Shown: positions 42,745 to 50,895 of the stretch, in pieces
Layout: the number at the start of each line of letters is the position of its first letter
Numbering within the stretch: position 1 is the first letter of the stretch
Origin: a virus
Virus record (IMG/VR): IMGVR_UViG_3300034980_000520
Location: 1 to 64,000 of that record
Direction: 5' to 3' (one strand)
Length of the DNA stretch: 64,000 nt
Translations under genes and position numbers: made by a program
The notes under the pieces: generated by a model
What the model was told of the DNA's origin: nothing
What the model saw: the letters and a program-made list of their open reading frames with translations, nothing else
Database searches by the model: none

Positions 42745-43896
42745 ATGGCAAAGAAAGTTACGGCTAAAGCAGGACGTGTAGCAATGCAGGATCTGATGAA
42801 ATTAGTCAATAAAAAAGCCGGCAGAAATGTCGCACACGATTTAACGGGAGATAATCCCACGTCCGTCAAGGAATGGATCCCAACAGGATCAAGATGGCTT
42901 GATTCTATTATCTGCAAGGGGTACGTCGCCGGCATCCCAGTAGGCAAGGTTACAGAGATCGCCGGGTTGGAATCAACAGGCAAATCTTACATGGCTGCGC
43001 AGATCGCAGCAAACGCCCAGAAACAGGGCAAGCTTGTCGTTTACTTCGATTCTGAGTCTGCCATCGATCCAACCTTCTTAGAGCGCACAGGGTGCGATTT
43101 AGGGCGTTTAATGTACGTTCAGGCGTCCTCTGTGGAGTTTGTGCTGGAGACGATCGAAGAACTTCTCGGTGCGTCCGATGACAAGCTCGTATTTATCTGG
43201 GATTCGTTGGCGTTTACGCCATCTGTGTCTGATGTCGAAGGAGACTTCAATCCCCAGTCGTCAATGGCGGTTAAGGCACGTATTCTGGCTAAGGGAATGT
43301 CTAAGCTGGTAATCCCCGTTGCTGATAGACAGGCGACACTGATCGTTCTGAATCAGCTTAAAACAAACATCCCGCAAGGACCGAACGCTAGAATTGTTGC
43401 GATGACAACACCATACACAACACCCGGCGGGAAGGCAATGCATTATTCATATTCATTGCGCATATGGCTAACAGGGCGAAAGGCAAAGTCTTCCTTTATT
43501 GAAGACGAGAAGGGCTTTCGAATCGGATCAGAGGTTAAGGTAAAACTTGAGAAATCTCGCTTCGGCACTCAAGGTAGATCGTGCGCATTCCGCATTCTAT
43601 GGGGCACCGAAGAGATTGGTATCCGAGACGAGGAAAGCTGGTTTGACGCTATTAAGGGCTCCGAGAGTCTTACCTCTGCCGGAGCATGGTATACGCTAGC
43701 TACTCCAGATGGATACACCAAGAAATTTCAGCCATCTAAGTGGACTGACTTGATTACATCTGATGAAGAGTTCCGCGGAAAGGTTATTCAAATAATGGAT
43801 GAAGAGATCGTTCAAAAGTTTGAGAAAAGAGAAGGCGATGCAGCCAGTTTTTATGAAGATCCGGAAGACTTGACAGTCCCCGTAACTTCAAAATAA
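42745..43896 (+). CDS. uvsX: RecA/UvsX-family recombinase
   Basis: 383 residues, AAGGAGG upstream. ATP-dependent strand-exchange protein for recombination-dependent replication and repair. Walker A is GLESTGKS (residues 74-81), the acidic residue after YFDSESAID (about 95-103) follows, and Walker B is KLVFIWDSLAF. The L2-like region reads NQLKTNIPQGPNAR then TPYTTPGGKAMHYSYSLRIWL, close to both RecA and UvsX. Length 383 is nearer UvsX (391). The acidic C-terminal tail is present. Preceded by SSB as in several T4-like modules. Confidence 0.92.
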   Translation: MAKKVTAKAGRVAMQDLMKLVNKKAGRNVAHDLTGDNPTSVKEWIPTGSRWLDSIICKGYVAGIPVGKVTEIAGLESTGKSYMAAQIAANAQKQGKLVVYFDSESAIDPTFLERTGCDLGRLMYVQASSVEFVLETIEELLGASDDKLVFIWDSLAFTPSVSDVEGDFNPQSSMAVKARILAKGMSKLVIPVADRQATLIVLNQLKTNIPQGPNARIVAMTTPYTTPGGKAMHYSYSLRIWLTGRKAKSSFIEDEKGFRIGSEVKVKLEKSRFGTQGRSCAFRILWGTEEIGIRDEESWFDAIKGSESLTSAGAWYTLATPDGYTKKFQPSKWTDLITSDEEFRGKVIQIMDEEIVQKFEKREGDAASFYEDPEDLTVPVTSK

Positions 43897-43899
43897 ACG

Positions 43900-43928
43900 T
43901 TGACATGTCTTTGGTGATAGGTTATAAT
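43900..43928 (+). promoter_or_regulatory. Consensus sigma-70 promoter
   Basis: TTGACA (43900-43905), exactly 17 bases, TATAAT (43923-43928): a perfect consensus in the gap after the recombinase gene. It would drive the 43956 and exonuclease genes from host RNA polymerase. Confidence 0.9.
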
Positions 43929-43955
43929 AAGATATAAGCTTGTAGGAGGGCTATT

Positions 43956-44420
43956 ATGAATATATTTGTACTGGATAGGGATCCGGTAATTGCAGCCACA
44001 ATGATGTGCGACAAACACGTGGTAAAGATGATAGTAGAAACTGCGCAGATGCTGTGTACGATTGCTCGTAATATGGGCTATGATGGCGCGCCCTACCGTT
44101 CAACCCACAAGAATCACCCTTGCACCGTCTGGGCTGCCAAGACATCTTCAAACTGGAGTTGGCTGCTACGTCATGGATTTGCTTTGTGTGATGAATATAC
44201 AAAGAGATATGGTAAAAATCATAAATCTAAAAAAGTTATAGAGTGGTGTAGCCAAATGCCGACTCGCCCCAAGCCGGGACCACTGACACCGTTCGCCCAA
44301 GCTATGCCCGAACAATACAGAAACGAGTGTGTTGTGACGGCTTACCGCGATTATTACGTGGGAGACAAATCTTCTTTCGCAACATGGAAAACACAAACGC
44401 CAAACTGGTGGAGAGTATAA
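43956..44420 (+). CDS. Conserved phage protein of unknown function (CDKHVVKM family)
   Basis: 154 residues; GTAGGAGG ribosome site. Begins MNIFVLDRDPVIAATMMCDKHVVKMIVETAQML. Further conserved-looking steps are STHKNHPCTVWAAKTSSNWSWLL (about 49-71), CDEYTKRYGKNHKS and PEQYRNECVVTAYRDYY. The His/Asn/Trp/Lys-rich pattern is familiar from many phage genomes, but I know no established function. The paired His and Lys residues hint at nucleic-acid processing. Transcribed from the consensus promoter just upstream; overlaps the exonuclease start by one base. Confidence 0.72.
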   Translation: MNIFVLDRDPVIAATMMCDKHVVKMIVETAQMLCTIARNMGYDGAPYRSTHKNHPCTVWAAKTSSNWSWLLRHGFALCDEYTKRYGKNHKSKKVIEWCSQMPTRPKPGPLTPFAQAMPEQYRNECVVTAYRDYYVGDKSSFATWKTQTPNWWRV

Positions 44421-45391
44421 TGACACAAACTGATAAAAAACGCGTCATCATTATTGATGCGCTAAACATGTTCTTAAGAGCATACATCGTGGATCCGTCT
44501 CTTTCTTCTAATGGGCAACCAATTGGTGGACTTAAAGGTTCGATAAAGATCCTCCAGAAACTCGTACGGATAAGTCAGCCCGACTCTATCGTTATTGTGT
44601 GGGACGGTCCGAATGGATCGCGAAAACGCAAAACCATGGACAAGAATTACAAGGCAGGACGCAAGCCGATCCGCCTGAATCGAGCCTTCCATAATCTAAC
44701 GGATAATGAAGAGCTACAAAATAGAATTTGGCAGCAAACTAGAGTGATTGAGTATCTGAATGAGATGCCAGTTGTTCAGATTATGCTCCCTGAGATTGAA
44801 GCCGACGATGTCATTTCTCATGTGAGCCAGCTCAGTCATTATGATGGCTGGCAAAAGGTAATCATTTCAAATGATAAAGATTTCCTCCAGTTGTGTGACG
44901 ATGAGACGGTTGTTTACCGCCCCACGGTAGATGTGCTCTTAAATAAGGTGCGAATCGTTGATGAATATGGTATTCATCCAACTAATATGGCATTGGCCCG
45001 AGCGATCGCCGGCGACACTTCTGATAACCTTCCCGGGATCAAAGGAGCGGGACTGGCAACTATTAAGAAAAGATTGTCTTTTCTCGCATCTGAAAAAGAT
45101 TATACAATTCAAGAGGTTATAGAATTCTGCGAAAATTCAGCCAATAAATTGAAATTTTTTACTGGTATTGTTGAGGGAAGAGAGATAATTGAGCATAATT
45201 ATAGAATGATGCAACTTTATTCTCCGATGCTCTCAATTAACTCAAAAGATTTTGTAAAAACAGCAGTCGTAGATTTCGAATGTAGCTTCAATAAGACAGC
45301 CATTATCAAAAAGATGCGAGAAGATGGTTTCGGCGAATTAAATTGGGAAGAGTTAAGAACTCGTCTTAATAATATAGCAGTAAGCTGTTGA
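44420..45391 (+). CDS. 5'-3' exonuclease / flap endonuclease (Pol I N-terminal type)
   Basis: 323 residues from ATG 44420, which shares a base with the preceding TAA; longer in-frame starts would overlap the previous gene. Removes RNA primers and flaps. Metal-binding acids are D in VIIIDALNMFLRAY, WDGPNGSRKRK, PEIEADDVIS, SNDKDFLQL and the helix-hairpin-helix GDTSDNLPGIKGAGLATIKK. All key FEN/T4 RNase H elements are present in order. It complements the polymerase at 39469, which lacks this domain. Confidence 0.9.
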   Translation: MTQTDKKRVIIIDALNMFLRAYIVDPSLSSNGQPIGGLKGSIKILQKLVRISQPDSIVIVWDGPNGSRKRKTMDKNYKAGRKPIRLNRAFHNLTDNEELQNRIWQQTRVIEYLNEMPVVQIMLPEIEADDVISHVSQLSHYDGWQKVIISNDKDFLQLCDDETVVYRPTVDVLLNKVRIVDEYGIHPTNMALARAIAGDTSDNLPGIKGAGLATIKKRLSFLASEKDYTIQEVIEFCENSANKLKFFTGIVEGREIIEHNYRMMQLYSPMLSINSKDFVKTAVVDFECSFNKTAIIKKMREDGFGELNWEELRTRLNNIAVSC

Positions 45392-45397
45392 GTGTAC

Positions 45398-45425
45398 TTG
45401 ACATGGGATTGGAATGTGTTATGGT
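45398..45425 (+). promoter_or_regulatory. Sigma-70-type promoter before the helicase
   Basis: TTGACA (45398-45403), 16 bases, TATGGT (45420-45425). The -35 is perfect and the -10 weaker. It lies in the 55-base gap, 22 bases before the TTG start of the helicase. Confidence 0.6.
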
Positions 45426-45446
45426 TATCACTATGAGGAGTGACCC

Positions 45447-46817
45447 TTGAACGAAAATGTAGGTTTTGCGAAGTATGGAAAAGTCTTTCAAGAGGGCTTG
45501 GTTCAACTCATTTTAGATGATCGCCCATTCGCCGATCAGATCTCTGAAGTGTTGGATATATCTTTCTTAGAATTAGAATACCTCCGAGTTTTTGCACGCA
45601 AGGTTATCAACTATCGCAACCGCTATTCTAAGCACCCCTCCCACGAAGCTGTCATAACAATGCTTCGCATTGAATTGGATGCGGAAGACGAGGTTGTGAA
45701 ACAGCAAGTAAAAGAGTATTTTGCGAAGATTCACGCATCCGAAGTCCAAGATGCAGAATATATTAAAGAACAGTCGTTAGATTTTTGTCGCAAGCAAAAC
45801 CTAAAAGAAGCCATGCTAAAGTCAGTCGATCTTCTCCAAAATAGTTCTTTTGATGAAATTTCGAAAGTCATCAATGAATCTTTAAAGCTGGGATCCGAAA
45901 CCAATTTTGGATACGATTATCTGGCAGATTTTGAAGAGCGCTTTTTACCCAAATTTAGAAATCCTGTATCGACAGGCTGGCAAGACTTAGATTCAATCAC
46001 TTCCGGCGGCTTAGGTAAGAGCGAGCTTGGGGTGGTGATCGCTCCCACCGGCGCCGGAAAATCAATGGTTCTCGTTCACTTGGGAGCGCAAGCTGTAGTG
46101 GAAGGGCAAGTAGTAGTCCACTATACCCTAGAGTTGCAGGACACTATCATTGCAAAGCGTTATGACAGTTGTATTACCGGATATCCTCTCTCTGACTTGA
46201 CATCCTTTAAGGAGGAGGTTTTTGACGAGATCAAAGATATCGAGGGGCGCCTGATCGTAAAAGAGTACCCCACCAAATCAGCGTCCACAGAGACGATCCG
46301 CAACCACCTTAGTCGTTTGCACAAAAGAGGCATTAAGCCCGGCTTGATTATAGTAGACTATGCAGACTTGCTTAAGCCGGTGGTTGTTCGGAAAGAAAAG
46401 AGAGACGAGCTTGGCTCCATTTATGAGGAATTGAGAGCCATTTCTACTGAGTACTCTTGTCCGATATGGACAGCATCCCAAACAAACCGCGCTGGGTTGA
46501 GTGCGGAGGTGATCACGATGGAGCAAATCTCAGAAGCCTTTAATAAATGCTTTGTCGCAGATTTCATATTTTCCGTATCACGTACAATTGAAGACAAACA
46601 AAACAACCAAGGAAAGATTTTTATTGCAAAAAATAGAAACGGACCGGACGGAATGGTGTATGATATATTCATGGACACCTCTAATGTCAAAATAAGAGTC
46701 TTACCAAGGGTAACGCACCCTAGCACAAATTCTGTAGCGACGAGCCCAGTTGTATTGACAGCCGGCATGCAGCAGAACTTGCTAAAAAGCAAATATGAAA
46801 AATTTAAAAGGAAATAA
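45447..46817 (+). CDS. Replicative DNA helicase (DnaB / T4 gp41-like)
   Basis: 456 residues from TTG 45447, supported by GAGGAG seven bases upstream; no ATG is as well placed. N-terminal helical domain (about 1-170), then a RecA-like core: GWQDLDSITSGGLGKSELGVVIAP, Walker A TGAGKS (residues 201-206), the LEL catalytic step in VVHYTLELQD, Walker B LIIVDYADLL, and SQTNRAGLS as sensor. A later NRNGPDG is the arginine-finger-like element. It would load at forks with the two polymerases. No primase gene is seen in this window. Confidence 0.92.
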   Translation: MNENVGFAKYGKVFQEGLVQLILDDRPFADQISEVLDISFLELEYLRVFARKVINYRNRYSKHPSHEAVITMLRIELDAEDEVVKQQVKEYFAKIHASEVQDAEYIKEQSLDFCRKQNLKEAMLKSVDLLQNSSFDEISKVINESLKLGSETNFGYDYLADFEERFLPKFRNPVSTGWQDLDSITSGGLGKSELGVVIAPTGAGKSMVLVHLGAQAVVEGQVVVHYTLELQDTIIAKRYDSCITGYPLSDLTSFKEEVFDEIKDIEGRLIVKEYPTKSASTETIRNHLSRLHKRGIKPGLIIVDYADLLKPVVVRKEKRDELGSIYEELRAISTEYSCPIWTASQTNRAGLSAEVITMEQISEAFNKCFVADFIFSVSRTIEDKQNNQGKIFIAKNRNGPDGMVYDIFMDTSNVKIRVLPRVTHPSTNSVATSPVVLTAGMQQNLLKSKYEKFKRK

Positions 46818-46822
46818 ATCAC

Positions 46823-48790
46823 ATGAGAACAATTGAGAACATACGCAGATTCAGACTATCAGATACTTTTATTGAACCCTACAAAGATGCCGAAGTGCCT
46901 TGGGGTCCCCTCGGGTACGTTACGTACAAACGTACCTATTCGCGAAGACTCAGTGAGTTCGAACCAGAGGCAGTAGGTTCCGAAGAGTGGTGGCAAACCT
47001 GTCGTCGAGTTGTCGAGGGTATGTTCAACATGCAAAAGCGACATGTGTTTATGCTTAGCTTAGAGTGGAACGACAATAAGGCACAAAAAACGGCGAAGGA
47101 GGCATACGATCGATTATTCAATCTCAAGTGGACTCCCCCCGGCCGCGGTCTTTGGATGATGGGAACTAAGTTTATTGAGGAAAGAACCGCTGCTGGTCTG
47201 TTCAATTGTGCTTTTCGCTCCACGCGTGATCTAGGAACCAAGGGTGGTTATCTCTTTGCGTGGATGATGGATGCGCTAATGGTTGGCATCGGCGTCGGGT
47301 TTGATACAGAGGGCGCCGGCTCTCTTTCGATTAAAGAACCCCAGTACACCAATGATACTTTAGTGATTGATGACTCACGAGAAGGGTGGGTGGATTCTGT
47401 ACACATGCTTCTCGATGGATTCTTTTTTGGTTCCAAAGTACCGAAGTTTGATTACTCGGCGATTCGTAAATTTGGAGCAGAGATCCGCGGATTCGGAGGG
47501 ACATCCTCTGGGCCCGATCCTTTAGTCGAGCTACATGAAAGCTTGAGAGAACTTTTTTCTGCTAAAATTGGTGAGAACATTACCTCCGTGGACATTGTAG
47601 ACACCGAGAATCTCATTGGCAGGTGTGTGGTATCGGGAAACGTTCGACGCTCCGCCGCCCTTGCAATGGGCAGATATGATGATACACCTTATTTAGAAAT
47701 GAAAAACGATCAAGAGAAGCTGTATCACCATCGCTGGGGATCTAACAACTCTTTTAATGCTGAAGTTGGAATGGACTATGAATGGCATGCTTCGCAGTCG
47801 CAAAAGAATGGCGAACCGGGCTATATTTGGCTCGATAATGCGCGCACACTTGGGCGATTCAAAGACGGGCGCCGCTATGATGATGTAAATGTGGCAGGCT
47901 TCAATCCGTGTGTGGAACAGCAACTAGAAGATGCGGAGCTTTGCTGCTTGGTAGAAACATACCCAGCTAAACATGAAGATTTAGAAGATTACTTGCGGAC
48001 ACTTAAAATTGCCTACCTCTATGGCAAAACAATAACGCTGTCAAATACACACTGGCCAGAAACAAATGCCAAGATGTTAAAGAACCGACGAATTGGACTG
48101 TCACAGTCGGGAGTTATTCAAGCATTTAATAAGTTCGGACGTCGAGAGGTATACGACATGTGCGACAAAGCCTACGGCTACGTTAAACAATTGGATGAAG
48201 AATACTCTAATTGGCTGTGCATTCCCAAATCAGTACGCATGACATCAATTAAGCCTTCTGGCACTGTATCTTTGCTCAACGGCAGCACTCCCGGGATTCA
48301 TTTTCCTGAAGATGAGTATTACATTCGAAGGATTAGATTTTCTACAGACAATAAAATGCTTGACGCTTTGAAAGATTGCGGTTATAATATTGAAGATGAC
48401 AAATATTCTCCGAATACTGTTTGTGTTGAGTTTCCTGTACATGAGCCCTATTTTTCAAAGGGAAAAAGATCTATTTCAATGTGGGAGCAGCTTGAGATTG
48501 CAGCCCAGTATCAATATTATTGGGCCGATAACTCAGTGTCTATTACAGTCACTTTCAAACCTGATGAAGCAAGCCAGATCAAAAGTGCCTTGGAGTTATA
48601 TGAAACACGCCTTAAGGCGGTATCCTTCTTGAAGTTTGAAAAAACCGGCTATGAGCAGGCTCCATACGAGCCAATTACAGAAAAAGAATATAAAAAGTTA
48701 TCCGCAAAAATAACACCCCTTACCCGAATAACGGACGAAGAAGGCGGCAGTGGGACAAAGTTTTGCACAAACGATACCTGTACAATTTAG
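46823..48790 (+). CDS. nrdJ: Ribonucleotide reductase, class II (adenosylcobalamin-dependent, monomeric)
   Basis: 655 residues. Reduces ribonucleotides to deoxyribonucleotides using B12, without oxygen or an R2 subunit. Catalytic cysteines match the Lactobacillus RTPR type: C129 in LFNCAF, C363-x-E365 in FNPCVE and C374 eleven residues later; a C-terminal C-x4-C (CTNDTC) is the dithiol relay. Other typical segments are PPGRGLWMMGT, GVGFDTEGAG, SGNVRRSAA and the loop KPSGTVSLLNGSTPGIHFPE. The length is a little short of RTPR (739). The host must make or import cobalamin. Confidence 0.93.
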   Translation: MRTIENIRRFRLSDTFIEPYKDAEVPWGPLGYVTYKRTYSRRLSEFEPEAVGSEEWWQTCRRVVEGMFNMQKRHVFMLSLEWNDNKAQKTAKEAYDRLFNLKWTPPGRGLWMMGTKFIEERTAAGLFNCAFRSTRDLGTKGGYLFAWMMDALMVGIGVGFDTEGAGSLSIKEPQYTNDTLVIDDSREGWVDSVHMLLDGFFFGSKVPKFDYSAIRKFGAEIRGFGGTSSGPDPLVELHESLRELFSAKIGENITSVDIVDTENLIGRCVVSGNVRRSAALAMGRYDDTPYLEMKNDQEKLYHHRWGSNNSFNAEVGMDYEWHASQSQKNGEPGYIWLDNARTLGRFKDGRRYDDVNVAGFNPCVEQQLEDAELCCLVETYPAKHEDLEDYLRTLKIAYLYGKTITLSNTHWPETNAKMLKNRRIGLSQSGVIQAFNKFGRREVYDMCDKAYGYVKQLDEEYSNWLCIPKSVRMTSIKPSGTVSLLNGSTPGIHFPEDEYYIRRIRFSTDNKMLDALKDCGYNIEDDKYSPNTVCVEFPVHEPYFSKGKRSISMWEQLEIAAQYQYYWADNSVSITVTFKPDEASQIKSALELYETRLKAVSFLKFEKTGYEQAPYEPITEKEYKKLSAKITPLTRITDEEGGSGTKFCTNDTCTI

Positions 48791-48801
48791 GAGATAAAAA
48801 A

Positions 48802-49071
48802 ATGTTTAAACCAGTTAATCGACACATCTTGGTAGAAATGGTAGACGGGGAAGAATCGCCTACTCCTTTGATAGTTCTTCCGGAAGATTTCAAACCAGCT
48901 ATGGAAAAGTATGCTGTGGTGAAAGTACTCAACTTTGCTGATGACATTCGATTTGAGCTAAAGAGCGCCCCGCGCATAGTGGTGGATCAGTCAATGATAG
49001 AAGAAATTGTTGTGAATAAGACTACTTATAACGTGATACAAGACAACTATGTGGTGGGCATCGTCACTTAG
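48802..49071 (+). CDS. groES: GroES-like co-chaperonin (T4 gp31 analogue)
   Basis: 89 residues from ATG 48802 with TAGGAG upstream; an in-frame ATG at 48763 lies inside the RNR gene. FKPVNRHILVEMVD matches the first strands of GroES (x-RPLHDRVIVK). The mobile loop corresponds to ESPTPLIVLPEDFKP, keeping the hydrophobic IVL tripeptide that docks on GroEL. The C-terminal strand (IQDNYVVGIVT) fits ESDILAIVE. Phage co-chaperonins such as gp31 adapt host GroEL to fold the capsid protein. No GroEL gene is present in the window. Confidence 0.8.
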   Translation: MFKPVNRHILVEMVDGEESPTPLIVLPEDFKPAMEKYAVVKVLNFADDIRFELKSAPRIVVDQSMIEEIVVNKTTYNVIQDNYVVGIVT

Positions 49072-49092
49072 TTGAGCCTGTAGGTTATCTCT

Positions 49093-49998
49093 ATGGATAA
49101 GAATTTTTATAATGAAGCTTCCGCCAAAAAACTTGGCTGGGCTCCTTCGTGGTTCGGCGAGAAATATTTTGATGATAAGCTGCTGCGCGCCATTAAGAAA
49201 TGGCAACGCGCACGCCACTTAGCTGCCGATGGTTTGTGTGGTCCGATGACATTCCGCAGACTGTGGACAGAGCGCCAAGAGATAGTGGGCGATTATTGTC
49301 CCAATGAGGACATGTCCTACTCCAATTACATTGTATACAATGGAGAATTTCATCCTATTGAGTGGGACAAGTTTGTTCTGTGGTCGGATGACGGCGCCCT
49401 TGTCTCAAAGCCCGGACACTACTATGATTATTCCGGACGTCCAAAGCGCAAGATTCGCTATTTCGTGAATCACTGGGATGTGTGCCTTAACTCCACATCA
49501 TGCCAAAACGTTTTAGACAAAAGAGGAATTTCAGTACACTTCTTGATCGACAATGACGGGACGATTTACCAAACCCTAGACATGCAACATGCAGCATGGC
49601 ACGCAGGCTCCGCAAGAGCCAACCGAGCCTCAGTGGGAGTTGAGATTTCGAATGCTTATTACCCAAAATATCAAGATTGGTATGTTAAAAATGGGTATGG
49701 CAAGCGCCCAATGATTGACGATGCGTGGGTACACAGTTCCCAATTAGAACCATTCATGGGCTTTTATCCCCAACAAATTGAAGCCCTTAAGGCGCTCTGG
49801 AAAGCTATTAATAGTGCAACAGGAATTCCTTACGAATGCCCAACCAATCAATTTGGCAATACCTCAACGAAATATGAGCAGCAGGTTACTTATGGTAAAT
49901 TTAGTGGTTTCGTAAGTCATTACCACGTCAGCAAGGCAAAAATTGATTGCGCAGGCTTGGATCTAAAGAAAATTCTAGAAGATATAAAAGAAGAATAA
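49093..49998 (+). CDS. Endolysin: peptidoglycan-binding domain plus N-acetylmuramoyl-L-alanine amidase
   Basis: 301 residues. The N-terminal domain (about 15-60) has LLRAIKKWQRARHLAADGLCGPMTFRRLW, the PG-binding-1 helix pattern. The amidase_2 domain follows: H127 in FVNHWD, FLIDNDGTIYQTLDMQHAAWHAG (substrate cleft and second His region), VGVEISN, and the C-terminal zinc ligands H276/H278 and C286 in HYHVSKAKIDC. It cleaves the sugar-peptide bond. There is no signal peptide, so release needs a holin, possibly the one at 1687, 47 kb away in this window. Confidence 0.88.
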   Translation: MDKNFYNEASAKKLGWAPSWFGEKYFDDKLLRAIKKWQRARHLAADGLCGPMTFRRLWTERQEIVGDYCPNEDMSYSNYIVYNGEFHPIEWDKFVLWSDDGALVSKPGHYYDYSGRPKRKIRYFVNHWDVCLNSTSCQNVLDKRGISVHFLIDNDGTIYQTLDMQHAAWHAGSARANRASVGVEISNAYYPKYQDWYVKNGYGKRPMIDDAWVHSSQLEPFMGFYPQQIEALKALWKAINSATGIPYECPTNQFGNTSTKYEQQVTYGKFSGFVSHYHVSKAKIDCAGLDLKKILEDIKEE

Positions 49999-50025
49999 AG
50001 TTATTTTAACCCACTACTTACGGAT

Positions 50026-50568
50026 ATGGGGTGGCTTTTATTTTTGATTCTGGGGCACGGAAGTGCGCCTCCAGACAGCACCGTGCCAGAACATTTTCAG
50101 AATGTAGCGCACATGCAAGAAACCATGGTAATAGGGAAACCTAACCAAAAAGCGACTTGGGGGGCACCTCCTATGATAAGAGTGTGCACGGATTCGGGCG
50201 TCTCGGTAAGTCGTGCCACTCGCGCTGTTAAATATTGGGAGCGCCTAGGCTATGAATTTGGTAGGATTGTGGGAGATCCCTTCTCGATGTGCATGACACC
50301 CAAATCTGGCGAGGTTCTCATCAGTATTCCCGATGGGGGTTTTAGCAGCACTCACATGGCAGCTACCAGATTGTATACCGACACTGCCTCGGGAGAGATT
50401 GTAAGAGCTAAAATTCAAATTCTTCCTCATAATGCCGCCAAAGATAGAGTGTTGGAACACGAAATAGGACACGCACTCGGCTGGGAACACTACCCACAGC
50501 GATACCATATCATGCACCCCACATGGAAGTACGGAGGATATGATTCTTATGGTGTTCGCAAAAGATAG
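50026..50568 (+). CDS. Exported metzincin-type zinc metalloprotease
   Basis: 180 residues. A hydrophobic start MGWLLFLILGHGSA acts as a signal peptide. The active site HEIGHALGWEH (H145, E146, H149, H155) is the metzincin HExxHxxGxxH, followed by the Met-turn region RYHIMHP (M163). The remainder is a small beta-rich catalytic domain with IRVCTDSGVSVSRATRAVKYWERLGYEF. Matrixin-like proteases act outside the cytoplasm; here perhaps in the periplasm or on the outer surface during lysis or host alteration (inference). No prodomain or cysteine switch is seen. Same direction and spacing as the endolysin, 27 bases after it. Confidence 0.85.
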   Translation: MGWLLFLILGHGSAPPDSTVPEHFQNVAHMQETMVIGKPNQKATWGAPPMIRVCTDSGVSVSRATRAVKYWERLGYEFGRIVGDPFSMCMTPKSGEVLISIPDGGFSSTHMAATRLYTDTASGEIVRAKIQILPHNAAKDRVLEHEIGHALGWEHYPQRYHIMHPTWKYGGYDSYGVRKR

Positions 50569-50597
50569 TTGACATTACTGAGATATTGAGTTATACT
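50569..50597 (+). promoter_or_regulatory. Sigma-70 promoter before the exported cassette
   Basis: TTGACA (50569-50574), 17 bases, TATACT (50592-50597; five of six). It begins at the base after the metzincin stop, 54 bases before the lipoprotein ATG, and would drive that gene and the CTERM-like gene. Confidence 0.85.
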
Positions 50598-50622
50598 GTA
50601 TCAAACATAAACTAGGAGAAAC

Positions 50623-50895
50623 ATGTTTACAACTTTATTAGCACTAGCTGTGCTTTCTTGCTCCCCTGTGGGAGAAATACGGGATACCGGCCCACAACCG
50701 GCTACATTTGATGAGACAATTGAACGTCTCGATCGTATGATCTTGACGTCAGAAAAAATGTTGGAGGATTTGAAAAAGATGAATCACAATTCTGAAATGA
50801 TTTTTCGTGCCGTAACCGGCTGTCCTTCGGATCACCGGTGCGAGGAATTAAAGAACCACATCGAGGCACAAATTGACACGAGAGGTGAAAAGTGA
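50623..50895 (+). CDS. Small lipoprotein
   Basis: 90 residues, TAGGAG upstream. Signal MFTTLLALAVLSC gives a lipobox-like VLSC with lipidated C13. An acidic coiled-coil-like body follows (DETIERLDRMILTSEKMLEDLKKM), then a cysteine pair (CPSDHRC), which may form a disulfide. The architecture is that of outer-membrane spanins as well as ordinary lipoproteins. The ATG-like overlap with the next gene (GTGA) suggests coupled expression. The exact role is unknown. Confidence 0.62.
   Translation: MFTTLLALAVLSCSPVGEIRDTGPQPATFDETIERLDRMILTSEKMLEDLKKMNHNSEMIFRAVTGCPSDHRCEELKNHIEAQIDTRGEK

Noticed and set aside
43956-44420. Naming the CDKHVVKM protein a pyrimidine-dimer glycosylase
   Set aside because: The N-terminal Thr/Arg pattern and helices of the T4 endonuclease V family are not visible; only a loose impression of DNA repair remains.
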